Source of the DNA: Brevibacillus laterosporus
GTDB taxonomy: Bacteria; Bacillota; Bacilli; Brevibacillales; Brevibacillaceae
Reading direction: 5' to 3'
DNA: 64,000 nt
Assembly (NCBI RefSeq): GCF_030489605.1
Contig: NZ_JAUKFY010000002.1
Coordinates: forward strand, 124,001-188,000
Shown: positions 9,268 to 16,948 of the stretch, piece by piece
How positions within the stretch are numbered: position 1 is the first letter of the stretch
Layout of the letters: the number at the start of each line of letters is the position of its first letter
Translations under genes and position numbers: made by a program
Notes under the pieces: model-generated
The model's database searches: none
What the model saw: only the letters and a program-made list of their open reading frames with translations
What the model was told of the DNA's origin: nothing

Positions 9268-9612
9268 ATGCCAAAAGTAACATTTTATCCGAGTAAAAAA
9301 ACCATAAAAGCTCGTCCTGGGCAAACAGTATTGCAGCTCTCCCGAGTAGCTCGTGTAGCGATACCTACCCGTTGTGATGGAAATGCTGCTTGTTTGTTAT
9401 GCAAAGTAACGATTGAGAAGGGAGCAGTCTCACCGTTATCAGCTAGTGAAGAACGCAAATTAGCCGAGCGTGATAAAGCAAGGGGTATGCGTTTAGCTTG
9501 TCAGGCCCGCGTGCTGGAGGAAGACCTTGTAGTGCGTATTCCTGAGTCAAGATGGAAATCAGTTGTGGAGAAAGCCTTGGAGCGTCAACGCCTCGAGGAG
9601 GAAGAATGGTAG
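9268..9612 (+). CDS. [2Fe-2S] ferredoxin, second copy
   Basis: A 114-residue relative of the preceding ferredoxin. Its ligands are C36, C42 and C45 (RCDGNAACLLC, spacing CX5CX2C) and C78 (RLACQARV). The different cysteine spacing from the first copy (CX4CX2C) and a longer charged C-terminus (ALERQRLEEEEW) suggest a distinct partner rather than a recent duplicate. GTGAGGGAG lies before the ATG. The lipoprotein gene follows 10 bases later. Confidence 0.87.
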   Translation: MPKVTFYPSKKTIKARPGQTVLQLSRVARVAIPTRCDGNAACLLCKVTIEKGAVSPLSASEERKLAERDKARGMRLACQARVLEEDLVVRIPESRWKSVVEKALERQRLEEEEW

Positions 9613-9622
9613 GAGGAACAGC

Positions 9623-10339
9623 ATGATTCAGAAGAAGGTTATATTATTTACTCTTGTACTTTTGCTTTCCAGTTTCGTAAGCGGTTGCTTATACCCAGCA
9701 GATCGAAAATCGGAGAATCAGGTACCGCATCCAATTTATGTAGAACAAACGCAAAAAGCAGTAGAACAACTTCAAGAGCAATCCGGAGTGTTACCTATTG
9801 TCACGAAGGATGCATCAACGCCTTACTTTGAAAAGTATGAGGTGGATTTTACCAGACTGGTTCCAAAGTACATGCCAGATGCCCCGGCCAATGCTTTTGA
9901 AAAAGGGGGGAACTTTAAGTACGTCTTGATTGATGTGGAAGAAAAACCATTGGTAAAACTCATTAATTTACCTACAGTTAGTCTCGTGGCGGATGTTCAG
10001 CAAGCAGTTATTCGCTATCAAATTTCTCAAGATAAGCTACCTATTAAGGAGCATATAAGCAATGGTTATTTTTCCATTCGCTATGACCTTATCGGCATAA
10101 AAGAGCCCGTAATTCATAGTCCCTATACACAAAATACTCTCTCATTAATCGTGAATGCGAAAGGTGAAGTGGGCATCGATTACGCCATTGATATTGCAAC
10201 GCTGCTACGTGAGAAGAAATGGAATGTGCCAAAGGGTACAGATCCACGTTATGTATTAGCACGGGAAACATTTTTCGTACCTGTGAAGTCCTTTCCTTAC
10301 AAGCTGGTGAATCAAGAACCAGAATTATTGCAATTATAA
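9623..10339 (+). CDS. yphF: YphF-like lipoprotein
   Basis: A 238-residue exported lipoprotein: MIQKKVILFTLVLLLSSFV is the signal peptide and VSGC (about residues 19-22) the lipobox, so the cysteine would be lipidated outside the membrane. The rest shows mixed alpha/beta sequence with no known catalytic motif. B. subtilis yphF encodes a lipoprotein of similar length at the same place before spoIVA. ATG 9623 has AGGAGG 6 bases upstream; a longer frame from 9563 would overlap the ferredoxin and spoil the signal peptide. Confidence 0.8.
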   Translation: MIQKKVILFTLVLLLSSFVSGCLYPADRKSENQVPHPIYVEQTQKAVEQLQEQSGVLPIVTKDASTPYFEKYEVDFTRLVPKYMPDAPANAFEKGGNFKYVLIDVEEKPLVKLINLPTVSLVADVQQAVIRYQISQDKLPIKEHISNGYFSIRYDLIGIKEPVIHSPYTQNTLSLIVNAKGEVGIDYAIDIATLLREKKWNVPKGTDPRYVLARETFFVPVKSFPYKLVNQEPELLQL

Positions 10340-10373
10340 GCCATAGTAGGAAAAAGACAGGAATAATGAACGG

Positions 10374-10402
10374 GCGTCTGCATATTGCAGGCGTCTTTTT
10401 TT
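10374..10402 (+). terminator. Rho-independent terminator after yphF-like gene
   Basis: CGTCTGCA pairs with TGCAGGCG through a three-base loop and is followed by seven T. Confidence 0.75.
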
Positions 10403-10422
10403 AGTTCTAAAAATAGTTTCTA

Positions 10423-10450
10423 TTCATATATTGATACTGTCCACAACACT
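10423..10450 (+). promoter_or_regulatory. Candidate sigma-E promoter of spoIVA
   Basis: TTCATATA and CAACACT separated by 13 bases resemble the sigma-E -35 (KMATATT) and -10 (CATACA-T) elements. spoIVA of B. subtilis is expressed in the mother cell from sigma-E, so the match is expected, but the -10 is imperfect. Confidence 0.4.
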
Positions 10451-10542
10451 TGTACAAAAAAGATTATTAAAAATGTTCGAAATCAGGGATAAATAAGAAA
10501 AAGAGCCATAGATTTAAATAGACAATCACAAGGAGGTTTTCG

Positions 10543-12024
10543 ATGGTGGAACGAATCGATATCTTTAAAGACATAGCAGAACGTACGGGCGGTGATATTT
10601 ATCTTGGCATTGTGGGTCCTGTCCGTACTGGGAAGTCAACATTTATCAAACGTTTTATGGAGCAAGCGGTCATTCCTAATATTCCATCCGAGGCAGATCG
10701 TATTCGTGCCACGGATGAACTACCGCAAAGTGCTTCCGGCAAAACCATCATGACGACCGAGCCTAAATTTGTTCCAAACCAAGCTGTACAAATAAACGTA
10801 GCAGAAGGGCTTAATATAAATGTACGCCTTGTGGATTGCGTAGGATATACAGTAGCTGGAGCAAAGGGGTTTGAGGATGAGAATGGTCCTCGCATGGTTA
10901 ATACGCCTTGGTATGAAGAACCAGTCCCATTTGAAGAGGCGGCGGAAGTAGGAACGCGGAAAGTCATCCAAGAGCATTCCACCATCGGAATCGTCGTTAC
11001 AACAGATGGTAGCATTGCTGAAATACCTCGTGAAGGCTATGTGGATGCCGAAGAGCGTGTAGTATCTGAATTGAAGGAAGTAGGCAAGCCTTTTGTGATC
11101 TTAATTAATTCCACCCGCCCCCGCTCGGAAGAAACCCAAGCATTACGTCTCGAACTTCAAGAGAAATATGATGTTCCGGTTGTGGCTCTCTCTGTTGATT
11201 CAATGACAGAGTCGGAAGTTCTCTTGATTCTAAAAGAAGTATTATTTGAATTCCCTGTACATGAGGTAAACGTAAATCTGCCAAGCTGGGTCATGGTGCT
11301 TGAAAGCGGCCATTGGTTGCGTCAGAACTATGAGGAAGCAGTAGGAGAGACCGTTAAAGATATTCGTCGTCTGCGCGATGTGGACCGTGTAGTAGGACAA
11401 TTTAACGAATATGAGTTTATTGAAAAAGCCGCATTAGCCGGTATGGATATGGGACACGGTGTAGCAGAGATTGATTTGATAGCTCCTGATCATCTGTATG
11501 ACCAAATCCTGATGGAAATCGTTGGCGAGGAGATTAGTGGCAAGGATCATTTATTACGAATTATGCAAGAATTTGCCCATGCAAAACGAGAATACGATCA
11601 AGTTGCAGAGGCACTGCATATGGTTCGTTCCACCGGCTATGGAATTGCGGCTCCATCCTTGCATGAAATGACATTGGATGAGCCAGAGATGATTCGGCAA
11701 GGACCGCGCTTCGGCGTTCGTCTTAAGGCTACAGCTCCATCTATTCACATGATTCGTGTTGATGTGGAATCTGAGTTTGCCCCGATTATAGGAACTGAGA
11801 AGCAGAGTGAAGAGCTGGTCCGATACCTGATGCAAGATTTTGATAAAGATCCGCTGGCGATTTGGAACTCCGATATTTTTGGCAGGTCCCTGCATTCCAT
11901 TGTACGAGAAGGTATCCAAGCCAAGATTTTGATGATGCCTGATAATGCTCGCTATAAGCTGCAAGAGACTCTTGGACGTATTATTAACGAAGGCTCTGGA
12001 GGACTCATTGCCATCATCTTATAA
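10543..12024 (+). CDS. spoIVA: Stage IV sporulation protein A, spore-coat morphogenetic ATPase
   Basis: SpoIVA polymerises on the forespore outer membrane with ATP hydrolysis and forms the coat basement layer. The 493-residue length, the N-terminal TRAFAC-type P-loop GPVRTGKST (residues 25-33), the DCVGYT Walker B region and the conserved C-terminus (GRIINEGSGGLIAIIL) all fit. AAGGAGG lies 7 bases before the ATG at 10543. It is monocistronic: a terminator precedes it at 10374 and one follows at 12052. This gene is a firm marker that the organism makes endospores. Confidence 0.97.
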   Translation: MVERIDIFKDIAERTGGDIYLGIVGPVRTGKSTFIKRFMEQAVIPNIPSEADRIRATDELPQSASGKTIMTTEPKFVPNQAVQINVAEGLNINVRLVDCVGYTVAGAKGFEDENGPRMVNTPWYEEPVPFEEAAEVGTRKVIQEHSTIGIVVTTDGSIAEIPREGYVDAEERVVSELKEVGKPFVILINSTRPRSEETQALRLELQEKYDVPVVALSVDSMTESEVLLILKEVLFEFPVHEVNVNLPSWVMVLESGHWLRQNYEEAVGETVKDIRRLRDVDRVVGQFNEYEFIEKAALAGMDMGHGVAEIDLIAPDHLYDQILMEIVGEEISGKDHLLRIMQEFAHAKREYDQVAEALHMVRSTGYGIAAPSLHEMTLDEPEMIRQGPRFGVRLKATAPSIHMIRVDVESEFAPIIGTEKQSEELVRYLMQDFDKDPLAIWNSDIFGRSLHSIVREGIQAKILMMPDNARYKLQETLGRIINEGSGGLIAIIL

Positions 12025-12051
12025 AGGTAAAGGTGAAACCAGTATAGATAG

Positions 12052-12097
12052 ACCCTGTTCTTTCTTTGTAGAATGAGAGAGGAGAACAGGGTTTTTT
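12052..12097 (+). terminator. Rho-independent terminator after spoIVA
   Basis: The ten-base perfect stem ACCCTGTTCT / AGAACAGGGT is followed by a T6 run. Confidence 0.9.
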
Positions 12098-12434
12098 GCT
12101 ATGGAAGAAAGAAAATATAAATCGACAAATGGAAGGAATCCCATATATATTATTTTTTGAGTTTGATTGAAAAAGCAACAGATTTTTTCATTTTTTAAAT
12201 AATAAGTGATGAATGTTTTTTAGGTGCTATCGTGTTTTTTTAACCAGTGTTCTCCTGCTAGAGAACTGTTTTTCGCATTTTGATGTGGAAAAGTCTTGTA
12301 AAAATAAAATCTCTGTATTACTATAAGCTTGTCAGAAGGCATAATTACGCCATTCTGCGTATAAAATTAGCTGAATCTGTTAAGACATGTAATACCATCT
12401 GTGCAACTCCAAGTTTTGAGGGGAGGTGAATGTA
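12098..12434 (+). promoter_or_regulatory. Gene-free region upstream of hbs with a sigma-A promoter
   Basis: About 340 bases, very A+T-rich, with no coding frame. The best promoter is TTGTAA (12296-12301), 17-base spacer, TACTAT (12319-12324), which leaves a leader of about 100 bases to the hbs start. The T-tracts at 12180-12245 may be UP-like or bent DNA, as often found before highly expressed genes. Confidence 0.5.
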
Positions 12435-12707
12435 ATGAATAAAACAGAACTCATTGCAAAGGTAGCTGAAACGTCTGAACTAACGAAGAAAGATGCTACA
12501 AAAGCAGTTGACGCTGTTCTTGATGCGATTTCTGATGCGCTAAAAGAGGGTGACAAAGTTCAATTAATTGGCTTTGGAAACTTCGAAGTGCGCGAACGTG
12601 CTGCTCGCAAAGGCCGCAACCCACAAACAGGGGAAGAGATCGAGATCGCTTCCAGTAAGATTCCTGCCTTCAAACCTGGTAAACAGCTGAAGGATTCAAT
12701 CAAATAG
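12435..12707 (+). CDS. hbs: DNA-binding protein HU
   Basis: Histone-like nucleoid protein, a 90-residue homodimer that bends DNA. It starts [12 protein letters not shown] and has the family signature [21 protein letters not shown] split at residues 46-66, including the DNA-intercalating beta-arm with NPQTG. ATG 12435 follows GGGAGGTGA by 7 bases; a nearer GTG at 12426 lies inside the ribosome site. The order spoIVA-hbs-folE is that of B. subtilis. Followed by a long compound terminator. Confidence 0.97.
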   Translation: MNKTELIAKVAETSELTKKDATKAVDAVLDAISDALKEGDKVQLIGFGNFEVRERAARKGRNPQTGEEIEIASSKIPAFKPGKQLKDSIK

Positions 12708-12733
12708 ATTGAAGCTCCAAGATCTTACATATA

Positions 12734-12789
12734 AAGGTCCCAAAGAGAAGTAGCTGGCAATTTGCTACCTTCTTTTAGGGGCCTTTTTT
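12734..12789 (+). terminator. Terminator after hbs
   Basis: The outer stem AAGGTCCC / GGGGCCTT encloses a second stem (AAAGAGAAGTAGC with GCTACCTTCTTTT), and the T-run CCTTTTTTG ends it. Confidence 0.85.
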
Positions 12790-13000
12790 GGCGATTTCAA
12801 TAAGAAAAGGCCTTTTAAACTCCCACAGTGCAATCCAACTGCTTCCCTAATCTGTAAATTGTTATTATAAAGGATGAAAAAGCAGTCTAATTAGGATATA
12901 GTAATAAGTAAGTTTCTACACATTCGTGTTTTGTATTTTTATATAGGGTATGATAAAATTGGCTTGTTCTTGTTGCGAAGGGTTTGAGGAGGCTGTCATT

Positions 13001-13564
13001 ATGAATGTAGATCACGAAAAAATAAAACAAGCTGTTCGAATGATCCTAGAAGCTGTCGGTGAAGATCCAGACCGAGAAGGCTTATTGGATACACCAAAAC
13101 GCGTAGCAAAAATGTACGCAGAAGCTTTTGAAGGCATGAATGTTGACGAAGAGACATACTTCGAAACCATATTCAGCGAAGACCATGAAGAAATTGTACT
13201 CGTTAAAGATATTCCTTTTTATTCGATGTGTGAACACCATTTAGTACCGTTTTTTGGAAAGGCGCATGTCGCTTATATACCAAAGGGTGGACGAGTTGTA
13301 GGATTGAGTAAATTAGCAAGAGCTGTGGAAACGGTAGCACGTCGTCCACAATTGCAAGAACGTATTACTTCCACTGTAGCTAACGCCATTATGAAGAAAC
13401 TAGAGCCACATGGTGTTATGGTGATGGTAGAAGCAGAGCATATGTGCATGACCATGCGTGGTGTGAAAAAGCCTGGCTCTTCTACTGTAACTACGGCTGT
13501 TCGTGGAATGTTTGAAAAAGATGCTAATGCACGTGCAGAGGTTTTGCAATACATCAAAGCTTAG
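13001..13564 (+). CDS. folE: GTP cyclohydrolase I
   Basis: Converts GTP to dihydroneopterin triphosphate, the first step of folate synthesis. The protein (187 residues) has the zinc and catalytic region [16 protein letters not shown] (near residue 74), [10 protein letters not shown] and the closing [11 protein letters not shown] with the second zinc cysteine. ATG 13001 is supported by GAGGAGG 8 bases upstream; the longer frame from 12950 is not. In B. subtilis this is mtrA and is co-transcribed with mtrB; here the next gene on the strand is not mtrB, which lies 7.1 kb away at 20670. Confidence 0.96.
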   Translation: MNVDHEKIKQAVRMILEAVGEDPDREGLLDTPKRVAKMYAEAFEGMNVDEETYFETIFSEDHEEIVLVKDIPFYSMCEHHLVPFFGKAHVAYIPKGGRVVGLSKLARAVETVARRPQLQERITSTVANAIMKKLEPHGVMVMVEAEHMCMTMRGVKKPGSSTVTTAVRGMFEKDANARAEVLQYIKA

Positions 13565-13617
13565 TATCCTGTCGCGAAGAGCGAGCCGATTTTACTTCCT
13601 ATAATAACAAGGAAATG

Positions 13618-13739
13618 AAAACCCGTCTTTTCTTTACAAGGCGGGTTTTAGTGTGTGTTTCCATGAACTATTTTTGAAATGAACCCAATGCAACCCCAAA
13701 GCCCTTCACTCCTCATACATAGGATGTGTGGGCTTTTTT
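13618..13739 (+). terminator. Two successive terminators after folE
   Basis: First hairpin 13618-13650: AAAACCCG with CGGGTTTT and a short T tail. Second hairpin 13698-13739: AAAGCCC with GGGCTTT and T6. They close the backbone operon at the left edge of the accessory block. Confidence 0.75.
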
Positions 13740-13974
13740 ACATAACACTGATTCATTTAGATACGGTCATTATCTTATTGAATCACAACTCCAAATTAGG
13801 AAAAAAGAAGGGGGATCGGGAGGAGTAGTATAGGGGGGAAACAAACTTTAAGTTAAGGTGTAAAACGGAACCTATGGGTTACAAAAGAATTTTTGTTAGC
13901 TACCCAGAATAATGGTGTCATGTCATGTAATGACTGATTATGTGATACAAACTAGTTTGATTAGCTTGAAATGA
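13740..13974. other. Gene-free stretch at the left edge of the accessory block
   Basis: No frame with a ribosome site was found between the folE terminators and the lectin terminator. The sequence contains a purine-rich patch (13800-13850) and no repeat that I could match to the far side of the block. Confidence 0.5.
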
Positions 13975-14006
13975 AAAACGCACCGCCTGTAATGGCAGTG
14001 CGTTTT
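13975..14006 (-). terminator. Terminator of the lectin gene (minus strand)
   Basis: ACGCACCGCC and GGCAGTGCGT form a stem with one mismatch; on the minus strand a T-run follows. A near copy lies at 14885-14912. Confidence 0.75.
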
Positions 14007-14015
14007 TAAAGAAAA

Positions 14016-14423
14016 CTAGTTTGTACCTGTGGCCCAAATAGGTTTTTGAGCTAAGTATATAACCACGTTCCCATCATTTTGTACAATCAATCTGGCTCCA
14101 GGGTTATTGTGTGTACTGGAATGCCAAATTGCATGAGGATAACCGTAAATTACTAGATTGCCATCTGCTTGCATAATTAAGTTACTAGCAGCTTGACCGT
14201 GTGTATTAGAACTCCACAATGCTCTTCCTCTTCCATATAGGACGAGATTCCCGTCATCTTGCAAGATCAATTGATATTCACCATTTGTCGACTTCAGATA
14301 CTGTCCTTTGACAAGCTTTTCACCCGGATCGAGGTGGTCTTCACCCGGAGCCGCGAAAGCCGGGATGCTTAGCAATAGCATCATGGCAAAGAGAAAAAAT
14401 GAAGCAGTAACCTTTTTTAGCAC
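14016..14423 (-). CDS. Secreted B-type (mannose-binding) lectin-like protein
   Basis: A 135-residue exported protein. After a signal peptide (LLLSIPAFA, cleaved before about residue 26) comes one bulb-type lectin domain with three mannose-pocket motifs of the form Q-x-D-x-N-x-V-x-Y: QDDGNLVLY, QADGNLVIY and QNDGNVVIY, each followed by a W (ALWSSNT, AIWHSST, PIWATGT). All three pockets look intact. GTG 14423 (minus) is preferred because AAGGAAG stands 8 bases upstream. Proteins with such domains include lectin-like bacteriocins, but those usually have two domains; sugar binding at the cell surface is the safe call. No neighbour indicates its target. Confidence 0.85.
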   Translation of the reverse strand: MLKKVTASFFLFAMMLLLSIPAFAAPGEDHLDPGEKLVKGQYLKSTNGEYQLILQDDGNLVLYGRGRALWSSNTHGQAASNLIMQADGNLVIYGYPHAIWHSSTHNNPGARLIVQNDGNVVIYLAQKPIWATGTN

Positions 14424-15038
14424 ATGAAACACTTCCTTTCATTTATTATGTTGATATGTGGAAATAATATCATATGATTCTAAAAATTACCAATATATTT
14501 TTTATTCCTACATTCATTATTGAGTTAGTCTTTTTGCTGAGTACCTTTATTTAGACCTAGCAAGTTGAATAAGATATCGTGAAGGAAGGAATCTCCGGAA
14601 ACTTTGGAGTTTCTTTGTAGTGGGGAGAAAAGGAGCGGATGATAGAATGAATGGGGAATTAAATCAAATACATAACACTAATCCTATGGTTTATTTATAT
14701 ATTGGATATAGAAATACCTAACGAGATAACGAGAGGTAGAGGGGAGAATAATACGGGCAAGAAATCACAGATTCCTTTTTCGCGCAGTGGAAGGGTATTG
14801 TGGCTTCCTACGTGGAGGATGGATTGGATGCCTTTTAAAGTTTGTTGAATATAAACTCATCGTGATAACTGGGGGATTGAAATGAAAAAACACCGCCTAG
14901 AAAGGCAGTGTGCAAGAACTGCTGGCTCGTGCCAGTGGGCCATTGTTTTTAAAAATCTTTGTTATAGAAAACAATTTTTGTTCATAAGGTTCGAAATATA
15001 ACAAAAATATAAATATTATAAGGAAGGAGGTTAAAGCC
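14424..15038. other. Region with gene remnants between lectin and small-peptide genes
   Basis: The first 60 bases hold the A+T-rich upstream region of the lectin gene. At 14752-14838 there is a 28-codon open stretch ending in a stop (YGQEITDSFFAQWKGIV, then ASYVEDGLDAF) with composition unlike its surroundings, probably the tail of a lost gene. A 24-codon ATG frame at 14656 has a doubtful ribosome site. No intact gene was found. Confidence 0.4.
14885..14912 (-). terminator. Second copy of the lectin-type terminator
   Basis: CACCGCC / GGCAGTG with the same flank TGAAATGAAAAA as at 13970. On the minus strand the T-run follows. There is no intact minus-strand gene directly upstream of it, so it may be what remains of a duplicated lectin unit. 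Confidence 0.5.
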
Positions 15039-15182
15039 ATGAAAAAAGTTTTAGCATTCTCACTTGCTTTTGGTTTAGTTTTTGGAATAGCTGGATATAC
15101 TCCTACGCCGGCACAAGCCTCACAGCCCTCCGATCTAATTTGCATCCCACTTAAAGGCGGGCTATGGTTTTGTAATTATTAG
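15039..15182 (+). CDS. Small secreted peptide with two cysteines
   Basis: A 47-codon gene with an excellent ribosome site, AAGGAGG, 9 bases before ATG. The product begins MKKVLAFSLAFGLVFGIAGY and has a signal peptide ending in PAQA, predicting release of the 20-residue mature peptide SQPSDLICIPLKGGLWFCNY. The two cysteines could close a ten-residue loop. Size, export signal and cysteine pair fit a secreted antimicrobial or signalling peptide, but I recognise no family and no processing enzyme is near. It sits between the lectin and the first secreted/membrane gene pair. Confidence 0.75.
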   Translation: MKKVLAFSLAFGLVFGIAGYTPTPAQASQPSDLICIPLKGGLWFCNY

Positions 15183-15438
15183 CTTTTTTAGTTAGGAATC
15201 GTATATCGAAAGTGTAGCCAAAGAGAACATCAGACGACAACTTTAGGTGTCCTTTTTGTTCGTTTAATCGTTCAATAATGTCGGTAATATTCACGACTCG
15301 TATCGAATATATCCGCAGGCTTCTCGAATACCGTTTCATTTTTACTTTGTTAATTATTACAATATGCTATTGATATTCTGGGTACTGGAAAAAATACTAA
15401 TTTATGTAAAATAATTAGTTTATATTTCCAAGGAGAAA

Positions 15439-16169
15439 ATGAAAAAAGTGATTTTATCTAGTGCTCTTGTTTTATCAGTACTATCTTCATCTAGTATTCC
15501 TGCTTTTGCTATAAATGAACCTAATCAAATGGTTGAAGCAAAAACTCTTGAAGACAGTCAAGGAAATAGATATAAGATTGGGATTTTGGAGGATAATGAC
15601 AGTGTAAGAGCAGAGAGTGAAAATGGAATTATCGAGGCTACAGATGATAAGATGAATCACACTATAGAATCCGATGATAGCACCATAATACAGGTCTCTA
15701 TAGCAGATTCTGCCGAACAGGTAAAGAAAGAAAAACAAATGCAAAAACAGCCTAAAATAGCGGCTTTTGCAAAGAAAGATATCGTACAAGAATCACATGA
15801 AAAATACTATGGTTTTTATTATGTAATCGATAAAAGTGGCAGCAAAAGTACTGGGATATCGGAAACGGTAAAGAAGGAACCTGTGTAAAACAAACCTCTA
15901 GTAATAAAGATGATTTGTATCATTATGAGGATAAAGTTGATGAGTTAATGAAAGCTGAGGCTCTGTTAGTGGTGAACTCAACTGTTTCAGCCGCTTCATT
16001 TATGGCAAGTACAAAAGGAATTAAATCAGGTTGGGGCGCTGATAGCATGATTGCCTTTTTTGTAGGTGCTGGTTTTGGCTTGGCAGCGGTCGTTAATGCT
16101 GCGGATGTGGTTATAGCTGAGAGAAAAGCAGCACGTGCATTTGATAGTATTATGGAAGGAGAAAAGTAG
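15439..16169 (+). pseudogene. Secreted protein, bacteriocin-like, interrupted by a frameshift (copy A)
   Basis: The first frame (15439-15888) starts MKKVILSSALVLSVLSSSSI with signal peptide cleaved after AFA; it then reads an acidic region and stops. The second frame, open from before 15843 to 16169, continues with DDLYHYEDKVDELMKAEALL and ends in a glycine/alanine-rich hydrophobic segment (FFVGAGFGLAAVVNAADVV) and AERKAARAFDSIMEGEK. Adding one A to the AAAA run at 15843-15846 joins both into about 243 residues. Build and neighbours (a two-helix membrane protein starting at its stop) suggest a secreted bacteriocin of the large, geobacillin-26-like sort with its protector; that identity is a guess. 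AGGAG lies just before the ATG. Confidence 0.65.
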
Positions 16170-16365
16170 TGGGTGAAATAATAGCAAGTATTTTTTTAAA
16201 AAAGTGGATTATACTTCTTTTACCTTTGTATATATTCCTAAACCTAGCATCTTACCTTTTCTTTTAAAGGGTAAATTCGAAAAGTTACGAAAAGTGCTCT
16301 ATATTATAAATATTGTAGTGACGGCATATTCATTTATCATGTTTATATATTTTTTTATTCTATAA
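16169..16365 (+). pseudogene. Two-helix membrane protein, frameshifted, possible immunity protein (copy A)
   Basis: Starts at GTG 16169, sharing its first base with the stop of the preceding gene (TAGTG). The first frame reads VGEIIASIFLKKWIILLLPL and stops early at the TTTTCTTTT tract; the next frame continues LKGKFEKLRKVLYIINIVV to the stop at 16365. One extra T in the tract at about 16255-16264 would restore about 65 residues. The rebuilt product resembles the intact protein at 18061-18267: K-W-[IV]-I-L at the start, a central K-x2-[KR]-[IL]-RK, and a second helix at the end. It may protect against the product of the previous gene. Confidence 0.6.
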
Positions 16366-16375
16366 TGTCCTTTTC

Positions 16376-16450
16376 CTTTTTTATACTATTACATTGGTAA
16401 TTGTGGTGGTAGCGTTGGGCTTCTCGATCGCCGCGTTGGTACAAGCCGTC
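16376..16450 (+). pseudogene. Remnant of a short membrane (holin-like) peptide gene
   Basis: A short open frame ends with TLVIVVVALGFSIAALVQAV and KKRN before a stop at about 16465. The composition is GC-richer than its surroundings. One hydrophobic helix with a terminal basic cluster resembles the small 'putative holin-like toxin' or type I toxin peptides of Bacillota, but no start with a ribosome site is visible, so it looks like a tail fragment. Confidence 0.35.
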
Positions 16451-16463
16451 AAAAAGCGCAATT

Positions 16464-16489
16464 AGTCGTCGGATAGCCGGCGTTTTTTT
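16464..16489 (+). terminator. Terminator just before the micro-ORF array
   Basis: CGTCGG and CCGGCG with an ATAG loop, then seven T. Confidence 0.65.
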
Positions 16490-16516
16490 GTATTTGGAAG
16501 GATTTTGAAATATTCT
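16488..16516 (+). promoter_or_regulatory. Candidate promoter of the micro-ORF array
   Basis: TTGTAT, 17-base spacer, TATTCT, placed directly behind the preceding terminator and 30 bases before the first micro-ORF. The hexamers are only moderate matches to sigma-A. Confidence 0.4.
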
Positions 16517-16545
16517 TATCGAAAGGTGTAGGAAAGGAGGATAGG

Positions 16546-16596
16546 GTGAATACACATAATGGTTCGGGTTGGAGTTTCAAAAGATTTCCGGAGTGA
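16546..16596 (+). CDS. Micropeptide 1 of a seven-member array (16 residues)
   Basis: GTG start with a near-perfect AAAGGAGG 5 bases upstream, product VNTHNGSGWSFKRFPE. It is the first and least typical member: it has a G-W pair but not the D-P motif of the others, so it may be a leader peptide for the array. Its stop overlaps the next start as GTGA, a classic sign of coupled translation. The function is unknown. Confidence 0.5.
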   Translation: MNTHNGSGWSFKRFPE

Positions 16597-16640
16597 AACA
16601 TAATGTAGACCCGGATTGGCATGATGCCCACGGCTATTAA
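16593..16640 (+). CDS. Micropeptide 2 (15 residues)
   Basis: Starts at GTG overlapping the previous stop by four bases and has no separate ribosome site. Product MKHNVDPDWHDAHGY. It shares W-H-x and the terminal G-Y with later members, with D-A in place of D-P. Translation would depend on the upstream micro-ORF. Confidence 0.5.
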   Translation: MKHNVDPDWHDAHGY

Positions 16641-16658
16641 TATAGGGGGGGATGTGAC

Positions 16659-16697
16659 ATGGCTAATCCAGGATGGCATTACGATCCTGGACACTAA
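16659..16697 (+). CDS. Micropeptide 3 (12 residues)
   Basis: ATG with a GGGGGGGA tract 7 bases upstream. Product MANPGWHYDPGH, with the core W-x-x-D-P-G and terminal H. It begins 18 bases after the previous stop. Nearly the same build as micropeptide 5. Confidence 0.6.
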   Translation: MANPGWHYDPGH

Positions 16698-16714
16698 TTG
16701 GATTAGGGAACCCT

Positions 16715-16786
16715 ATGATGTACGATATTAATTGGGTTGACGACCCGCAAGGCATTGTTGTTTGGTTCGAGGACCCTAGACACTAA
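16715..16786 (+). CDS. Micropeptide 4 (23 residues, two motif copies)
   Basis: Begins MMYDINWVDDPQGI and ends VVWFEDPRH, so it holds two W-x-[DE]-D-P units. AGGGAA lies a few bases upstream. It is a clear homologue of micropeptide 6: over the shared D-[DN]-P-Q-G-I-V section most codons differ only at silent positions (GAC/GAT, CCG/CCA, GGC/GGT, ATT/ATC). That pattern is expected when the peptide, not just the DNA, is kept. Confidence 0.65.
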   Translation: MMYDINWVDDPQGIVVWFEDPRH

Positions 16787-16805
16787 TAAAAGGAGTGTAC
16801 ACGGC

Positions 16806-16844
16806 ATGTTAGAACCAGAATGGCTTGATGACCCCGGATACTAA
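16806..16844 (+). CDS. Micropeptide 5 (12 residues)
   Basis: ATG with AAAAGGAG ten bases upstream. Product MLEPEWLDDPGY: the consensus form of the motif W-x-D-D-P-G-Y at the very C-terminus. It begins 19 bases after the previous stop. Confidence 0.65.
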   Translation: MLEPEWLDDPGY

Positions 16845-16864
16845 AACGAGGGAGGAATCACGTT

Positions 16865-16930
16865 TTGATTTATGATTGGACTGATAATCCACAAGGTATC
16901 GTTGATTGGATCGACAATCCCGGTCCCTAA
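16865..16930 (+). CDS. Micropeptide 6 (21 residues, two motif copies)
   Basis: TTG start, GAGGGAGG 9 bases upstream. After the start residue it reads IYDWTDNPQGIV and ends DWIDNPGP, again two W-x-D-N-P units. It is the paralogue of micropeptide 4. The gap from the preceding stop is 20 bases. Confidence 0.62.
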   Translation: MIYDWTDNPQGIVDWIDNPGP

Positions 16931-16948
16931 ATTAGGAGATTACGGGGT

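Noticed and set aside
14656-14730. A 24-codon ATG frame resembling a micropeptide gene
   Set aside because: The spacing to the nearest AGGAG is 11 bases, it shares no motif with the array at 16546, and it stands alone.
15151-15339. A 62-codon minus-strand frame overlapping the end of the small secreted peptide gene
   Set aside because: It has no ribosome site at its start, overlaps a better-supported gene in the opposite direction, and shows no recognisable motif; possibly a gene remnant, not called.
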